A DNA stretch of 64,000 bases from Deltaproteobacteria bacterium (GTDB lineage Bacteria > Myxococcota_A > UBA796 > CAJQPC01). The position numbers and the translations under genes are program-made. This document shows, piece after piece, positions 1 to 10,989 of the stretch. The notes beneath the pieces were generated by a model. The model was not told the origin of the DNA and ran no database searches. It worked only from the letters and a program-made list of their open reading frames with translations. The DNA is taken from contig JADKFE010000031.1 in assembly GCA_016717595.1 (NCBI GenBank), forward strand, positions 17,112 through 81,111. The letters run 5' to 3'. The number at the start of each line of letters is the position of its first letter. Position 1 is the stretch's first letter.

Positions 1-552
1 GCGGCCACGAAGGGAGCGCACCAGGGCGTCAAAGGCGGGGCTCTTGTCCTCGTTGGGGCGCAGGCTCAGCTCGCCCAGATGAATCGAGAACAGGGCGGGG
101 CTCACTGAGGCGAGATCGGCGGAGAAGGCGTAGCCGACGCGCAGGGTGAGGCGGGCGTCCTCGTCGGCCAAGGCGGTGACGAGGCGGGGGTCACGCGCCG
201 CGAGCTCCCGCAGGAGGCCGAACAGCGGCGGATCCACGGAGAGGGTGAGGCTGATCTTCAGCGTGGCCTGGCCGTGGGGGGCCAGGAGCGGCTTGAGGCG
301 CGCGGGCTCACCGAGGGAGACCGAGGCCGGGGCGCCGCTCGGGTCGGGCTCCACCGAGGGCGCGGTGCCCAGGCGGGCGAAGGCGAGGCGGCAGGTCTCG
401 GCGTCGAGGGCGCCCAAGCCCAGCTCAACGGCCAAGGCCAGGGCCTCGCGGGATCGGGGCGGCCCGCCGACGACGACCACGCGGCCCAAGCCGGTGATCG
501 GCGTCGGGGCCAGCTCAGCGAAGCCCTCGGCGGTGACGGAGAGGATGACCAT
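1..552 (-). CDS. Unknown protein, C-terminus cut by window edge
   Basis: The frame opens with ATG at 552 on the minus strand and stays open for 184 codons to base 1, so the C-terminus lies outside the window. I do not recognise the family. The N-terminus (MVILSVTAEG, then LGRVVVVGGPPRSREA) has the spacing of an SMC/RecF-type ATPase start, where a strand leads into a P-loop, but GGPPRSREA lacks the GKS/T of a working Walker A motif. The rest is Ala/Leu-rich with no signal peptide or membrane segment. It diverges from the outer-membrane gene at 620, and the 67 bp between them must hold both promoters. That it is a real gene is fairly sure; the SMC-like reading is speculative. Confidence 0.55.
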   Translation of the reverse strand, partial: MVILSVTAEGFAELAPTPITGLGRVVVVGGPPRSREALALAVELGLGALDAETCRLAFARLGTAPSVEPDPSGAPASVSLGEPARLKPLLAPHGQATLKISLTLSVDPPLFGLLRELAARDPRLVTALADEDARLTLRVGYAFSADLASVSPALFSIHLGELSLRPNEDKSPAFDALVRSLRGR

Positions 553-607
553 ACGCGCCTCACTTTGCGGCAATGTAGCCCGCCGCGCCCAGGCGTCTTG
601 GCTAGGC

Positions 608-613
608 TATGAT
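608..613 (+). promoter_or_regulatory. -10 element (TATGAT) 6 nt before ATG; leaderless candidate
   Basis: TATGAT matches the sigma-70 -10 consensus at five of six positions and ends 6 nt before the ATG at 620, so transcription would begin at or next to the start codon. No Shine-Dalgarno sequence lies between. The same arrangement precedes several other genes in this window. Confidence 0.4.
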
Positions 614-619
614 TGGCCG

Positions 620-1308
620 ATGCTCTTCGCCGTCGGATCGATCCTCTCCTTCGGGTGGCTCACCCCCGCCCTCGCCGCTGATCCTCCCGCCGCGCCCGCC
701 GCCCCGGTGGATCGCCACTACGTCCTCGGCGTGGACTGGGTGCCCACCTCCCGGGCCGACCTGGTGTGGATCGCTGAGGATCAGCTCACCGGCACCCTCG
801 CCGGAGAGTTCGACGGGGCCCTGCGCCCGGCGCTCACGGCCTACGGTGGCCTCCAGGGCGACAAGACCGCCTGGCTCCTCTCCTTGGGCGTGGCCCGCTC
901 AACCGACGTGAGCTGGACCTTGGAGTCCCGAGAGACGACAGCCATGGGCGGCGTGCGCCCGGCGCTCGACATGCAGCGCTACGTCATGCCCCGGCAGACC
1001 GGCGCGGCGACGGCGTGGTTTGGCGCGGGGTCTCCGGCGTGATCCCCCTGGCCAGCGTGCGCAGCGCCGCCTACGGAGAACAAGAGGTCGAAGACGCCGC
1101 TGAGGAGGCTCGGGCCACCCGCAGCCGCATCGGCGGGGTCGGCGGGCGGGTTGGACTCGGCGCCGAGGTGCTCTTGAGCCCGGGGATCACCCTGGGCCTA
1201 CGCACCCACGTCAACGCCCACCGGGGCCAGACGCTGAACGAAGACGCCCTGCGTGTGGCCACTTGGATCTGGGCGGACGCCGCGCTGCGGCTTCAGATCG
1301 AGCTGTAA
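620..1308 (+). CDS. Predicted outer-membrane/periplasmic protein (frame break near 1030)
   Basis: The N-terminus is a clear Sec signal peptide (hydrophobic core, cleavage after PALAA near residue 20) followed by a Pro/Ala spacer. Alternating strands such as YVLGVDWVP, AWLLSLGVARS, VGLGAEVLL and TLGLRTHVNAH suggest a small beta-barrel or outer-membrane-associated protein of about 229 residues. The frame breaks near 1030 in a GGGG run: the first frame stops at 1042, while the second continues VSGVIPLASV and ends with the strand-like LRLQIEL at 1308. Restoring one G joins them, so I treat it as one gene with a consensus indel. The family is not identified. It ends in an aromatic/Leu-type C-terminal strand, as barrels often do. 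Confidence 0.55.
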
Positions 1309-1406
1309 AAAGATCACGCCGCCGCCAACGGTTGCCTCGGGGGAGGGGGTGGGTTACAAACGCCGCCCCTCGAAATCTTCGCTCAGGTGGCCCGACGAGC
1401 CTGCTT

Positions 1407-1423
1407 CCTCACATCTTGTGAGG
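1407..1423. other. Small hairpin in the gap before the atp operon
   Basis: CCTCAC and GTGAGG pair around ATCTT. The 177-bp gap 1309-1485 otherwise shows no gene. The hairpin could end transcription of the upstream gene or sit in the leader of the atp operon; it lacks a U tract. Confidence 0.25.
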
Positions 1424-1485
1424 GGTAAAGCCGAGCCCCACGCTGAGCTTGCCCAGCGAAGTCTGCCCCCCTCCACGAGCGCAGC

Positions 1486-1974
1486 ATGACCTTGGCTCTT
1501 CTGCTCATCGTCCCCGCGGCCCACGCCGCCACGGGGATGTCCCTCACCCCCGACCTAACCCTCATCCTCATCCAGCTCGTGCCCTTCTTGGCCACGCTGG
1601 CGATGCTGAACGCCCTGCTGTTCAAGCCGATGTTGGCCTACTTAGAGGACCGGCATCAGGCGACGGTGGGCGCGAAGGAGCAGGCGGCCAGCTTGGTGCA
1701 GAGCGCCGAGCGCGCCGCCCAAGAGGTCGAGAACCGGCTCAACACCGCCCGCGGTGAGCTGGCTGAGGTGCGCGCCACCCGCCGCAAGGCCGCCTTGGCC
1801 GACCGCGACGAGCGCATCGCCCTGGCCCGCAAAGAGAACGACAAGCGCCTGCACGACGCCGTCGAGGTCATCTCTGGTGAGGCCGAGCTGGCCAGCCAAG
1901 AGCTTGAGCGCCTCTCCCGCATGATCGCGAACGACGCGGCGAGCAAGGTGCTCGGCCGCACCATCTCGGCTTGA
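1486..1974 (+). CDS. atpX: ATP synthase Fo subunit b'
   Basis: First gene of the ATP synthase cluster; b' forms the peripheral stalk with b, holding the alpha3beta3 head against the membrane a subunit. At 162 residues it has the usual size. An N-terminal hydrophobic stretch (LALLLIVPAAHAA) resembles a cleavable signal; a second segment (about residues 25-48, LTLILIQLVPFLATLAMLNALLF) is the true Fo anchor and carries the family pattern LFKPMLAYLEDR. A long charged coiled coil (55-155) follows. It is told from b by the conserved FKPM stretch and its position before another b-type gene. Only a weak ribosome site precedes the ATG. The gene ends 9 nt before atpF. Confidence 0.85.
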   Translation: MTLALLLIVPAAHAATGMSLTPDLTLILIQLVPFLATLAMLNALLFKPMLAYLEDRHQATVGAKEQAASLVQSAERAAQEVENRLNTARGELAEVRATRRKAALADRDERIALARKENDKRLHDAVEVISGEAELASQELERLSRMIANDAASKVLGRTISA

Positions 1975-1983
1975 GGAGGAACC

Positions 1984-2568
1984 ATGAACCGCCTCGCCAG
2001 CGCCCTCATCTGCTCGCTCCTGCTCCCCTCCGTGGCCTTCGCGGCCGGCGGTGAGCACGGCGGCATCCCCTACGACAAGATCGCCCTGCACGCGGTCAAC
2101 TTCGTCATCCTCGTCGGCGGCCTCTACTTTGTCGCCCGCACCGCGATCAACGACGCCGTGCGCAACCGCACCCTCGCCATCCGCAACGAGCTTGACGAGG
2201 CCGTGCGGGCGAAGGCCCAGGCCCAGGCCCAGTTCGACGTGCTCCAGGCCCGCCTCGACGGCTTCGTGGCCGAGCTCGCCACCCTTCGCGCTGAAGGGGT
2301 CGCCGAGTCCGAGCGTGAGGCCCAGTACATCGCCGAGCGCACCGAGCGCGACGTGGCGCTCACGAAGAGCAACACCGAGCGCATCATCCGCGACGAGACG
2401 TCCCGCGCCCGGGTTCGTCTCCAGCAAGACGCCGCCGAGCTCGCCGTGAAGATCGCTGAAGAGCTCCTCCAAGCCCGCATGACCGGCGACGATCAGTCCC
2501 GCCTCGCCCGCGAGTTCCTCGACGTCGTCAACCAAGACGCGAAGAAGGAGACCGTCGCTCATGGCTGA
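1984..2568 (+). CDS. atpF: ATP synthase Fo subunit b
   Basis: Second peripheral-stalk subunit, 194 residues. A strong GAGGAGG ribosome site fixes the ATG. The N-terminus (LICSLLLPSVAFAAGGEHGG) looks like a signal peptide, followed by the anchor VNFVILVGGLYFVARTAI (about 38-56) and a charged coiled coil (60-170) with heptad-like Ala/Glu/Arg content. A cleaved leader before the anchor would place the short His-containing segment on the periplasmic side, as expected for b. Its last 8 nt overlap atpH, implying translational coupling. Subunits a and c are not in this operon and must be encoded elsewhere. Confidence 0.88.
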   Translation: MNRLASALICSLLLPSVAFAAGGEHGGIPYDKIALHAVNFVILVGGLYFVARTAINDAVRNRTLAIRNELDEAVRAKAQAQAQFDVLQARLDGFVAELATLRAEGVAESEREAQYIAERTERDVALTKSNTERIIRDETSRARVRLQQDAAELAVKIAEELLQARMTGDDQSRLAREFLDVVNQDAKKETVAHG

Positions 2569-3130
2569 CATCACCACCGCCGAGCGTTACGCCCGGGCCC
2601 TCGTCGAGCTGGCCGCTGAAGAGGGCGCCATCGAGCACACCTCCTCCGACGTGCTCCGCGTCTACTCCTTGTTGACCGACCGCGAGAGCCCGCTGCTCCC
2701 CGCGCTGGCGCACCCCGGCTTCTCCCCTGAGGAGCGGATGGCGGTGCTCAACGACGTGCTCGCGATCCTCAACCTCCGCGTCACCGTCGCCAACTTCCTC
2801 CGCGTCGTGCTGGAGAAGGGCCGCGCCGGGATGTTGCCCCTGGTGCTCGACGCAACCCTTCGCCTCGCTGACGCCCAGTCGGGCCGGGTGCGGGCCAAGG
2901 TCACCACGGCGATGCCGCTGTCCGACGGCCTCAAAGAGCTCGTGCGCCAGGCGCTCTCCGCGTCTGTGGGCAAAGAGGTCATCATCACGGAGCGCATCGA
3001 CGCCTCGATCCTCGGCGGCGTGATCGCCGAGGTTGAGGGCCGCGTCTTTGACGGCTCCGTCCGCTCTCGCCTCGACGCGCTCCGGCAAGAGCTCCTCTCC
3101 GCCAACCTCTCTCTCGGTGGCGAGGCCTGA
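2561..3130 (+). CDS. atpH: ATP synthase F1 subunit delta
   Basis: Delta (OSCP homologue) joins the peripheral stalk to the top of the F1 head. The 189-residue length is typical. The N-terminal helical domain starts ITTAERYARALVELA, matching the family opening (ARRYAxAL). The C-terminal part holds the signature region VIITERIDASILGGVIAEV (about residues 145-163), where the IDxSxLGGxxxxxG pattern of OSCP is evident. It begins inside the end of atpF with an AAGGAG site upstream. Sequence is intact and typical. Confidence 0.92.
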   Translation: MADITTAERYARALVELAAEEGAIEHTSSDVLRVYSLLTDRESPLLPALAHPGFSPEERMAVLNDVLAILNLRVTVANFLRVVLEKGRAGMLPLVLDATLRLADAQSGRVRAKVTTAMPLSDGLKELVRQALSASVGKEVIITERIDASILGGVIAEVEGRVFDGSVRSRLDALRQELLSANLSLGGEA

Positions 3131-3188
3131 GCCGCGAAGCGGCCGCCCGCCCGATCCCCCTCTCTCCGACCTTCCTGGAGCCTCGCTC

Positions 3189-4763
<1,575 letters not shown>

Positions 4764-4799
4764 TCTTCTCCCCCGGGAAACTCGCTCAAGGAGCCCGCT

Positions 4800-5695
4800 G
4801 TGGCCTCTCTCCGCGACATTAAGCGCCGGATCCAGTCGGTCAAAAACACCCGACAGATCACCAAGGCCATGAAGATGGTCTCCGGCGCCAAGCTCAAGCG
4901 CGCGACGGACCGTGCCGTCGCCGCGCGGCCTTACCAGGAGTCGCTCTCCCGGGTGCTCGGCCGCGTGGCCGCCGCCGCGGGAGACACCATCACCCACCCC
5001 CTGCTCGTCCAGCATGAGCAGGTGGAGAAGGTGCTCGTCGTCGTGATGGGCTCCGACCGTGGTCTGTGCGGCTCGTTCAACGGCAACATCTTCCGCCGCT
5101 TAGAGCGCCACATCGAGAAGGAGCGTGAGAGCGGCAAGACCGTCTCTCTGCGCACCTTCGGCAAGAAGGCCCGCGGGCACTTCGGCCGCCGCAACTACAA
5201 CATCGTCAGCTCCGTGACCGACCTCACCTTCTTGGGCTACGCCGACGCGGCCTTGGTGTTGGCCGACCAGCTCTCCGCCGAGTTCGCCAATGGCGACGTT
5301 CACGAGGTCTGGCTCTCGTACAACTACTTCAAGTCCGCGGGCACCCAGATCCCCACGATCACGCGCCTTCTGCCCCTGTCGGTCGCGGCCGGCGGCAAGA
5401 CGGCGGCGCGGCGGCCCCCCCGGGCGGCGCGGCGGGCTCGGTCGAGTACAAGTACGAGCCCGACGGCCAGCGTCTCCTCGACATCTTGCTGCCGATGCAG
5501 CTTCGCACCATTCTCCTCCAGGCGCTCCTCGACACCGAGGCTGGTGAGCACGCCGCGCGTATGTCCGCCATGGACAACGCCACCCGAAACGCGGGTGACC
5601 TGATCAGCTCCTTGACCCTCGTCTACAACCGAGGCCGTCAGGCGGCGATCACCAAAGAGCTCATCGAGATCGTGTCCGGCGCCGAAGCCATCTGA
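4800..5695 (+). CDS. atpG: ATP synthase F1 subunit gamma (frame break near 5417)
   Basis: Central rotor shaft. A GTG start with AAGGAG 6 nt upstream gives MASLRDIKRRIQSVKNTRQITKAMKMV, the canonical N-terminal helix. The C-terminal helix (ARMSAMDNATRNAGDLI, then LVYNRGRQAAITKELIEIVSGA) is equally conserved but lies in another frame. The break falls at a C7 run near 5417; adding one C restores PPPGGAAGSVEYKYEPDG and gives about 298 residues, the normal length. Because gamma is needed for ATP synthesis and both ends are conserved, a consensus deletion is far more likely than a pseudogene. A Gly/Ala/Pro-rich insert occupies the break region. Confidence 0.93.
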
Positions 5696-5730
5696 CCCCC
5701 TCTTCAATCTCCGACTCGCAGGAGCCATTC

Positions 5731-7176
<1,446 letters not shown>

Positions 7177-7208
7177 GCTGAGCGCCCAGGCGCTTCACTG
7201 AGGAACCG

Positions 7209-7601
7209 ATGCCTATCGCCGTCGAGATCGTCACGCCGACCAAGGTCGCGCACAAGTCCGTCGCCAAAGAGGTCCGCGCGCCGGGCTTCTTCGGTGAGTT
7301 CGGTGTTCTGCCCGACCACGTCCCTTTCCTCACCGTCGTCGAGCCGGGCTTGGTGACCATCACCAGCGACAGCGGCGAGCGTTCGGTCTTTGTGGTGGGT
7401 GAAGGCTTCGCTGAGGCGGGCCCGGATCGCCTCATCCTGCTCACCGCCTCGTGTGAGGAGGCCGGCGGCGTAGACAAATCCGCCGCCCGCGCCGCCTTAG
7501 ACGTCGCCGAGAAGGAGCTCGTCTCCCTCGACCCGAACAGCGGCGAGTGGAAGACGGCCGAGCGGAACGCCAAGCTCTCCCGGGCGCGCCTGCTCGCCTG
7601 A
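7209..7601 (+). CDS. atpC: ATP synthase F1 subunit epsilon
   Basis: Epsilon binds the rotor and inhibits ATP hydrolysis. The N-terminal beta-sandwich shows the family pattern APGFFGEFGVLPDHVPFLT (about residues 27-45), and the C-terminal helix-turn-helix is present (AARAALDVAEKELVSLD and later Lys/Arg-rich helix). It has 130 residues. It starts 32 nt after atpD with GAGG upstream and is the last gene of the operon; a strong hairpin follows 21 nt after the stop. Confidence 0.93.
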   Translation: MPIAVEIVTPTKVAHKSVAKEVRAPGFFGEFGVLPDHVPFLTVVEPGLVTITSDSGERSVFVVGEGFAEAGPDRLILLTASCEEAGGVDKSAARAALDVAEKELVSLDPNSGEWKTAERNAKLSRARLLA

Positions 7602-7622
7602 TCGGGTCGCTGAGCCCGTCTT

Positions 7623-7656
7623 GAAGACCGCCAAGGGCTAACTCTTGGCGGTCTTC
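7623..7656 (+). terminator. Hairpin terminator of the atp operon
   Basis: A perfect 13-bp inverted repeat: GAAGACCGCCAAG at 7623-7635 pairs with 7644-7656 around an 8-nt loop. It lies directly after atpC. The right arm ends in CTTC and no U tract follows, so it may work as a hairpin-type or bidirectional terminator rather than a textbook intrinsic one. Confidence 0.75.
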
Positions 7657-7691
7657 TGCGCTCTGGGGCTCGCGACGGCGGGGGGCGGTGT

Positions 7692-7697
7692 TAGGCT
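7692..7697 (+). promoter_or_regulatory. -10 element (TAGGCT) 6 nt before ATG; leaderless candidate
   Basis: TTAGGCT lies just after the atp terminator and its hexamer ends 6 nt before the ATG at 7704, too close for a leader with a ribosome site. It gives the next gene its own promoter, separate from the atp operon. Confidence 0.4.
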
Positions 7698-7703
7698 CAA
7701 CGC

Positions 7704-8607
7704 ATGAAGGCGCTCCTGATCGCGCTGTGGAACAACACAGGAACTCATCACCTCCCTGAGCGCGCCTCGGCGGCGGCGTATTACCTCCTGTTCGCGGGGC
7801 TGCCGTTCGTGGTCGCGCTCCTCGACGTGCTCACGCTCTTGCACCTCGACGACCAGCTCCGCACCTTACAGCTCGTCATCGAAGAGACCTTCCCGCCCGA
7901 CATCTCCACGCTGTTTCTGGCCGAGCTGAGCCGGGTGGTGGAGGCACGATCGGCCCCCCGCGCGCTGTTGGCGTTTGGCCTCGCGGTCTACAGCGGCGAG
8001 AAGGCCGTGAACTCCTTGATTCAGGGCGTGAACGCCGCCTACGCCACGCCGACGCCTCGCAACATGCTCCTCGATCGGCTCATGGCGGCGATCATGACCG
8101 GCCTGGGGCTCTTGGTGAGCCTCTTCGTCGTGTTTTTGCTGGCCGGGGGCGCCTGGGCGTTCACGATGATGGCCGAGCGGGGCCTGATCTCCATGGGCAC
8201 GCTCTCGACCTTGACCGTGCTGCGAATGCCCGTGGTGCTGCTCACCCTGCACCTGTTGGTGAACGTGCTCTACCGCGTCGCCGCCGACACGCCCTCTGCC
8301 TTGGCGCTGGGCGAGCTGGGGCAGCGTGATCGCCACCTTAGGCTTCGTGGCCGTGACCGAGGGCTTTCAGCTCTACGTCACCCGCGTGACCGACCTCGGC
8401 GCCACCTATGGGAGCTTAGGCGCGGCGATCGGCCTGCTCTTGTTCTTGCAGCTCACCGCGTCGAGCGTGCTCTTCGGCGCGGAGATCGACGCCTATCTGC
8501 TCAAACGCTCAGGCGGCAAGACGACACGCCCGACGCCCCGCTGGAAACGCCGCCTGGTCTCGGCCCCGCCGCCGGAGACGCCCCCGGCGACCACAGACAA
8601 GGGCTGA
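7704..8607 (+). CDS. yihY: YihY/BrkB-family inner-membrane protein (frame break near 8320)
   Basis: About 300 residues with the family layout of six membrane segments: RASAAAYYLLFAGLPFVVALLDVL near the start, a soluble stretch, then four further segments. The terminal signature ATYGSLGAAIGLLLFLQLTASSVLFGAEIDA is a hallmark of YihY proteins. The frame slips near 8320, where the first frame reads GELGQRDRH while the continuing frame reads WGSVIATLGFVAVTEG; one surplus base (or two missing) explains it. The C-terminal tail is Lys/Arg/Pro-rich and cytoplasmic. The cellular role of this family is not settled. It was once called ribonuclease BN, wrongly. Confidence 0.85.
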
Positions 8608-8615
8608 TCCGCGGC

Positions 8616-9362
8616 TCAGTCCTTCCCGGCCTCTTTTAAGAACGACTTGGTGGTCTCGTGCTGGGGGTCGCCGAAGACCTTGTCCGGCGGGCCGAACTCG
8701 ACGTCGTGGCCCCCGGCGAAGACATGAACGTGGTCGCTCACCTGCCGGGCGAAGCGCATGGAGTGGGTCACGACGATCATCGTCTGGTCGGCCTTGGCGA
8801 GATCGGAGATCACCCCCAGCACCTCGTTGGCCATCACCGGGTCTAGGGCGGAGGTGGGCTCGTCAAAGAGGATCGCCTCGGGGCGCATCATCAGGGTGCG
8901 GGCGATGGCCACACGCTGCTGCTGGCCGCCGGAGAGATCCCGGGGGTAAGCCTCGGCTTTGGCGAGCAGGCCCACGCGGTCCAAGAGCGCCACGGCCCGG
9001 GCGACGGCGGACTCTTTGGGCTCGTTGTCCACGAGCATCGGCGCCTCGATGAGGTTGCCGAGCACGCTTAGGTGCGGGAAGAGGTTGAACTGCTGGAAGA
9101 CGAAGCCCACGACCTTGCGCACCTTCTGAAGCTGCGCCGCGTCTTTGCGGGGGTGCAGGTTCGCCGAGAGCACATGGGGGCCAACCCGCACGGCGCCGCC
9201 CTGGAAGGTCTCCAGGCCGTTGATGCAGCGCAAGAACGTAGACTTGCCGCCGCCCGACGGCCCGATGATCGCCGCGACCTCACCCCGGTTGACCGTGAGC
9301 GAGATGCCCTTGAGGATCTCCAGCTCGCCGTGGCGCTTGAACAGGGCGTCGACGTGAATCAT
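8616..9362 (-). CDS. Polar amino acid ABC transporter, ATPase subunit
   Basis: ATP-hydrolysing subunit of a GlnQ/HisP-type importer, 248 residues. Walker A GPSGGGKS (34-41), ABC signature LSGGQQQR (143-150), Walker B AILFDEPTSALDP (163-175) and the switch His in VVTHS (200) are all intact. The Q-loop is FVFQQFNLFPHLSV. The start ATG at 9362 overlaps the stop of the upstream permease gene by 4 nt (ATGA), which fixes the start and implies translational coupling. Last gene of a three-gene minus-strand operon with the fused binding protein-permease and a porin-like protein. Confidence 0.93.
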   Translation of the reverse strand: MIHVDALFKRHGELEILKGISLTVNRGEVAAIIGPSGGGKSTFLRCINGLETFQGGAVRVGPHVLSANLHPRKDAAQLQKVRKVVGFVFQQFNLFPHLSVLGNLIEAPMLVDNEPKESAVARAVALLDRVGLLAKAEAYPRDLSGGQQQRVAIARTLMMRPEAILFDEPTSALDPVMANEVLGVISDLAKADQTMIVVTHSMRFARQVSDHVHVFAGGHDVEFGPPDKVFGDPQHETTKSFLKEAGKD

Positions 9363-10984
9363 ACGTTCACCCCCGAGCCGCCGAGGCGCTTCTCGATGTT
9401 CCGGGCGATCAGAGACATGGGGTAGCTCATCACGAGGTACAGAAACGCGGTCATGAGCATCATCTCCACGACGGCTTGGGTGCTCATCGACAAGACGGTG
9501 AACCGTTTGGTCAGCTCGATGAGCGTGACGACGGAGCACACCGAGGTGTCCTTAAACAGGGCGATGAAGTCGTTCACCACGGGCGGGATGACGATACGCA
9601 CGGCCTGGGGCACGATCACCCGGAAGATCGCCTGGGTGGGCGACATACCCAACGACAGCGCCGCCTCCATCTGCCCGCCGGGGATGGCCTGGATGCCAGC
9701 GCGGTAGATCTCCGACTCATAGGCCGAGTAGTTGATCGCCAGGCCCAACACCGCCGTGGTGAACGCCGGGATGTTCACGCCGAGCTCAGGCAACAAGAAG
9801 AAGATGAAGTAGAGCTGGAGCATCAGCGGCGTGCCGCGCAGAAACTCGACATACGCCGTGAGCGGCAGGCGCACCCACCCCGGGCCGTACAGACGACCGA
9901 CGGCGATGAGGATGCCCGCGAGCACGGCCAAGGGGAACGAGAGCCCGGCGAGCACGACGGTGAGCCCAGCGGACTTCACCAGCACCGGGAAGTAGTCTTG
10001 CACCACGACCCAGCCGCGCTTGCGGGTGCTCGTCACCGCGACGTCGGCCTGGGTGAGCGGCGCGTCGGCGGTGTTCACCTCGACCTGGGCGGCCTTCTCG
10101 TAGCCGAAAAACTTCGCGTGCTCGGCGAGGGTGAACAGCTCCTGCTGCTGTTTGTCCCAGATGCCATAACGGCTGTAGATGCGCTCCAGCTCGCCATTTC
10201 GCAGCATGAGGATCAGCGCCTCGTTCACCGCCTGGATGAGCTGCTTGTCGCCCTTTCGGGCGTAGATGACGTAGTAGCCCGGCGCGACGGGCTCACCGAT
10301 GGGGCGCAGGGCGGGGAAGCTCGGGGCATAAAACGAGGCGATGGGCGTGTCTTGCAGCGTGGCGTCGAGCTTGCCCGTCTCCACCTCACGCATGGCGTCG
10401 GTGTTGCCGTCGTAGCCGATGACCTCACACAGCGCGCCGCAGTGCTCCTCCATCACCTCTTGGGAGGCCGAGCCGGTCAACACGCCGATCTTCATCAGGG
10501 CGCCGTCGGGGCGCGGTTTTTTGAGGTCGTCCCAGGAGGTGATCCCGGCGTCGTCGCTGCGCGCCATGAGCTGCAGGGCGTAGACGTAGTACGGCATCGA
10601 CGCCTCAAACAGCTCGGCGCGCTCCGGGGACCACTCGTAGCCGTTGATGACGAGCTGCACCTTCTCCGCGCGCAGCAGATCGAGGAGCTTGTCCCATTGG
10701 CCTTGGGAGAACTCGGGCGTCACCTCAAGGTACTCGCCGAGCTTGTCGGCGAGGTCCACCTCAAAGCCGGTGACCTTCTCGGGGTCGTCCTCGCGGGGGA
10801 AGATGAAGGGCCCGCCGCCCTCCATGTCCGAGCCCCAGATGAGGCGTTTGTCCTTCTGGATCGTGGCCCAGGTGCCGCCGCCCTCGGCGGGGGCGGCGCC
10901 TTGGGCTGGGGTCTCCTGCGCGGCGGCGAGCCTCGGCAAACACAACATGACCAGGGCAAACAGCAGGCCGATCAGTCGGTTCAT
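9359..10984 (-). CDS. Fused periplasmic binding protein-permease of amino acid ABC transporter
   Basis: One 541-residue chain joins two normally separate parts. A signal peptide (1-22, ending LPRLAAA) is followed by a type-II solute-binding domain (about 35-280; GFEVDLADKLGEYL and VQLVINGYEWSPERAELFEASMPYY are typical of SBP_bac_3), then a HisM/GlnP-type permease domain (about 335-541) with the EAA loop (EAALSLGMSPTQAIFRVIVPQAV) that docks the ATPase. Ligand is probably a polar amino acid; the sequence does not say which. The start is set by ATG 10984, 5 nt after the porin stop. Such fusions tether the receptor to the membrane and give it to one transporter. Confidence 0.92.
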   Translation of the reverse strand: MNRLIGLLFALVMLCLPRLAAAQETPAQGAAPAEGGGTWATIQKDKRLIWGSDMEGGGPFIFPREDDPEKVTGFEVDLADKLGEYLEVTPEFSQGQWDKLLDLLRAEKVQLVINGYEWSPERAELFEASMPYYVYALQLMARSDDAGITSWDDLKKPRPDGALMKIGVLTGSASQEVMEEHCGALCEVIGYDGNTDAMREVETGKLDATLQDTPIASFYAPSFPALRPIGEPVAPGYYVIYARKGDKQLIQAVNEALILMLRNGELERIYSRYGIWDKQQQELFTLAEHAKFFGYEKAAQVEVNTADAPLTQADVAVTSTRKRGWVVVQDYFPVLVKSAGLTVVLAGLSFPLAVLAGILIAVGRLYGPGWVRLPLTAYVEFLRGTPLMLQLYFIFFLLPELGVNIPAFTTAVLGLAINYSAYESEIYRAGIQAIPGGQMEAALSLGMSPTQAIFRVIVPQAVRIVIPPVVNDFIALFKDTSVCSVVTLIELTKRFTVLSMSTQAVVEMMLMTAFLYLVMSYPMSLIARNIEKRLGGSGVNV

Positions 10985-10989
10985 CTGTG

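Noticed and set aside
1642..2577. A 311-codon minus-strand open frame opposite atpX and atpF
   Set aside because: Translation has no domain, and the plus strand has clear ATP synthase genes with ribosome sites.
4800..5695. atpG as a genuine pseudogene
   Set aside because: Both termini are conserved, the break is one base in a C run, and the gene is needed for ATP synthesis; a consensus error explains it better.
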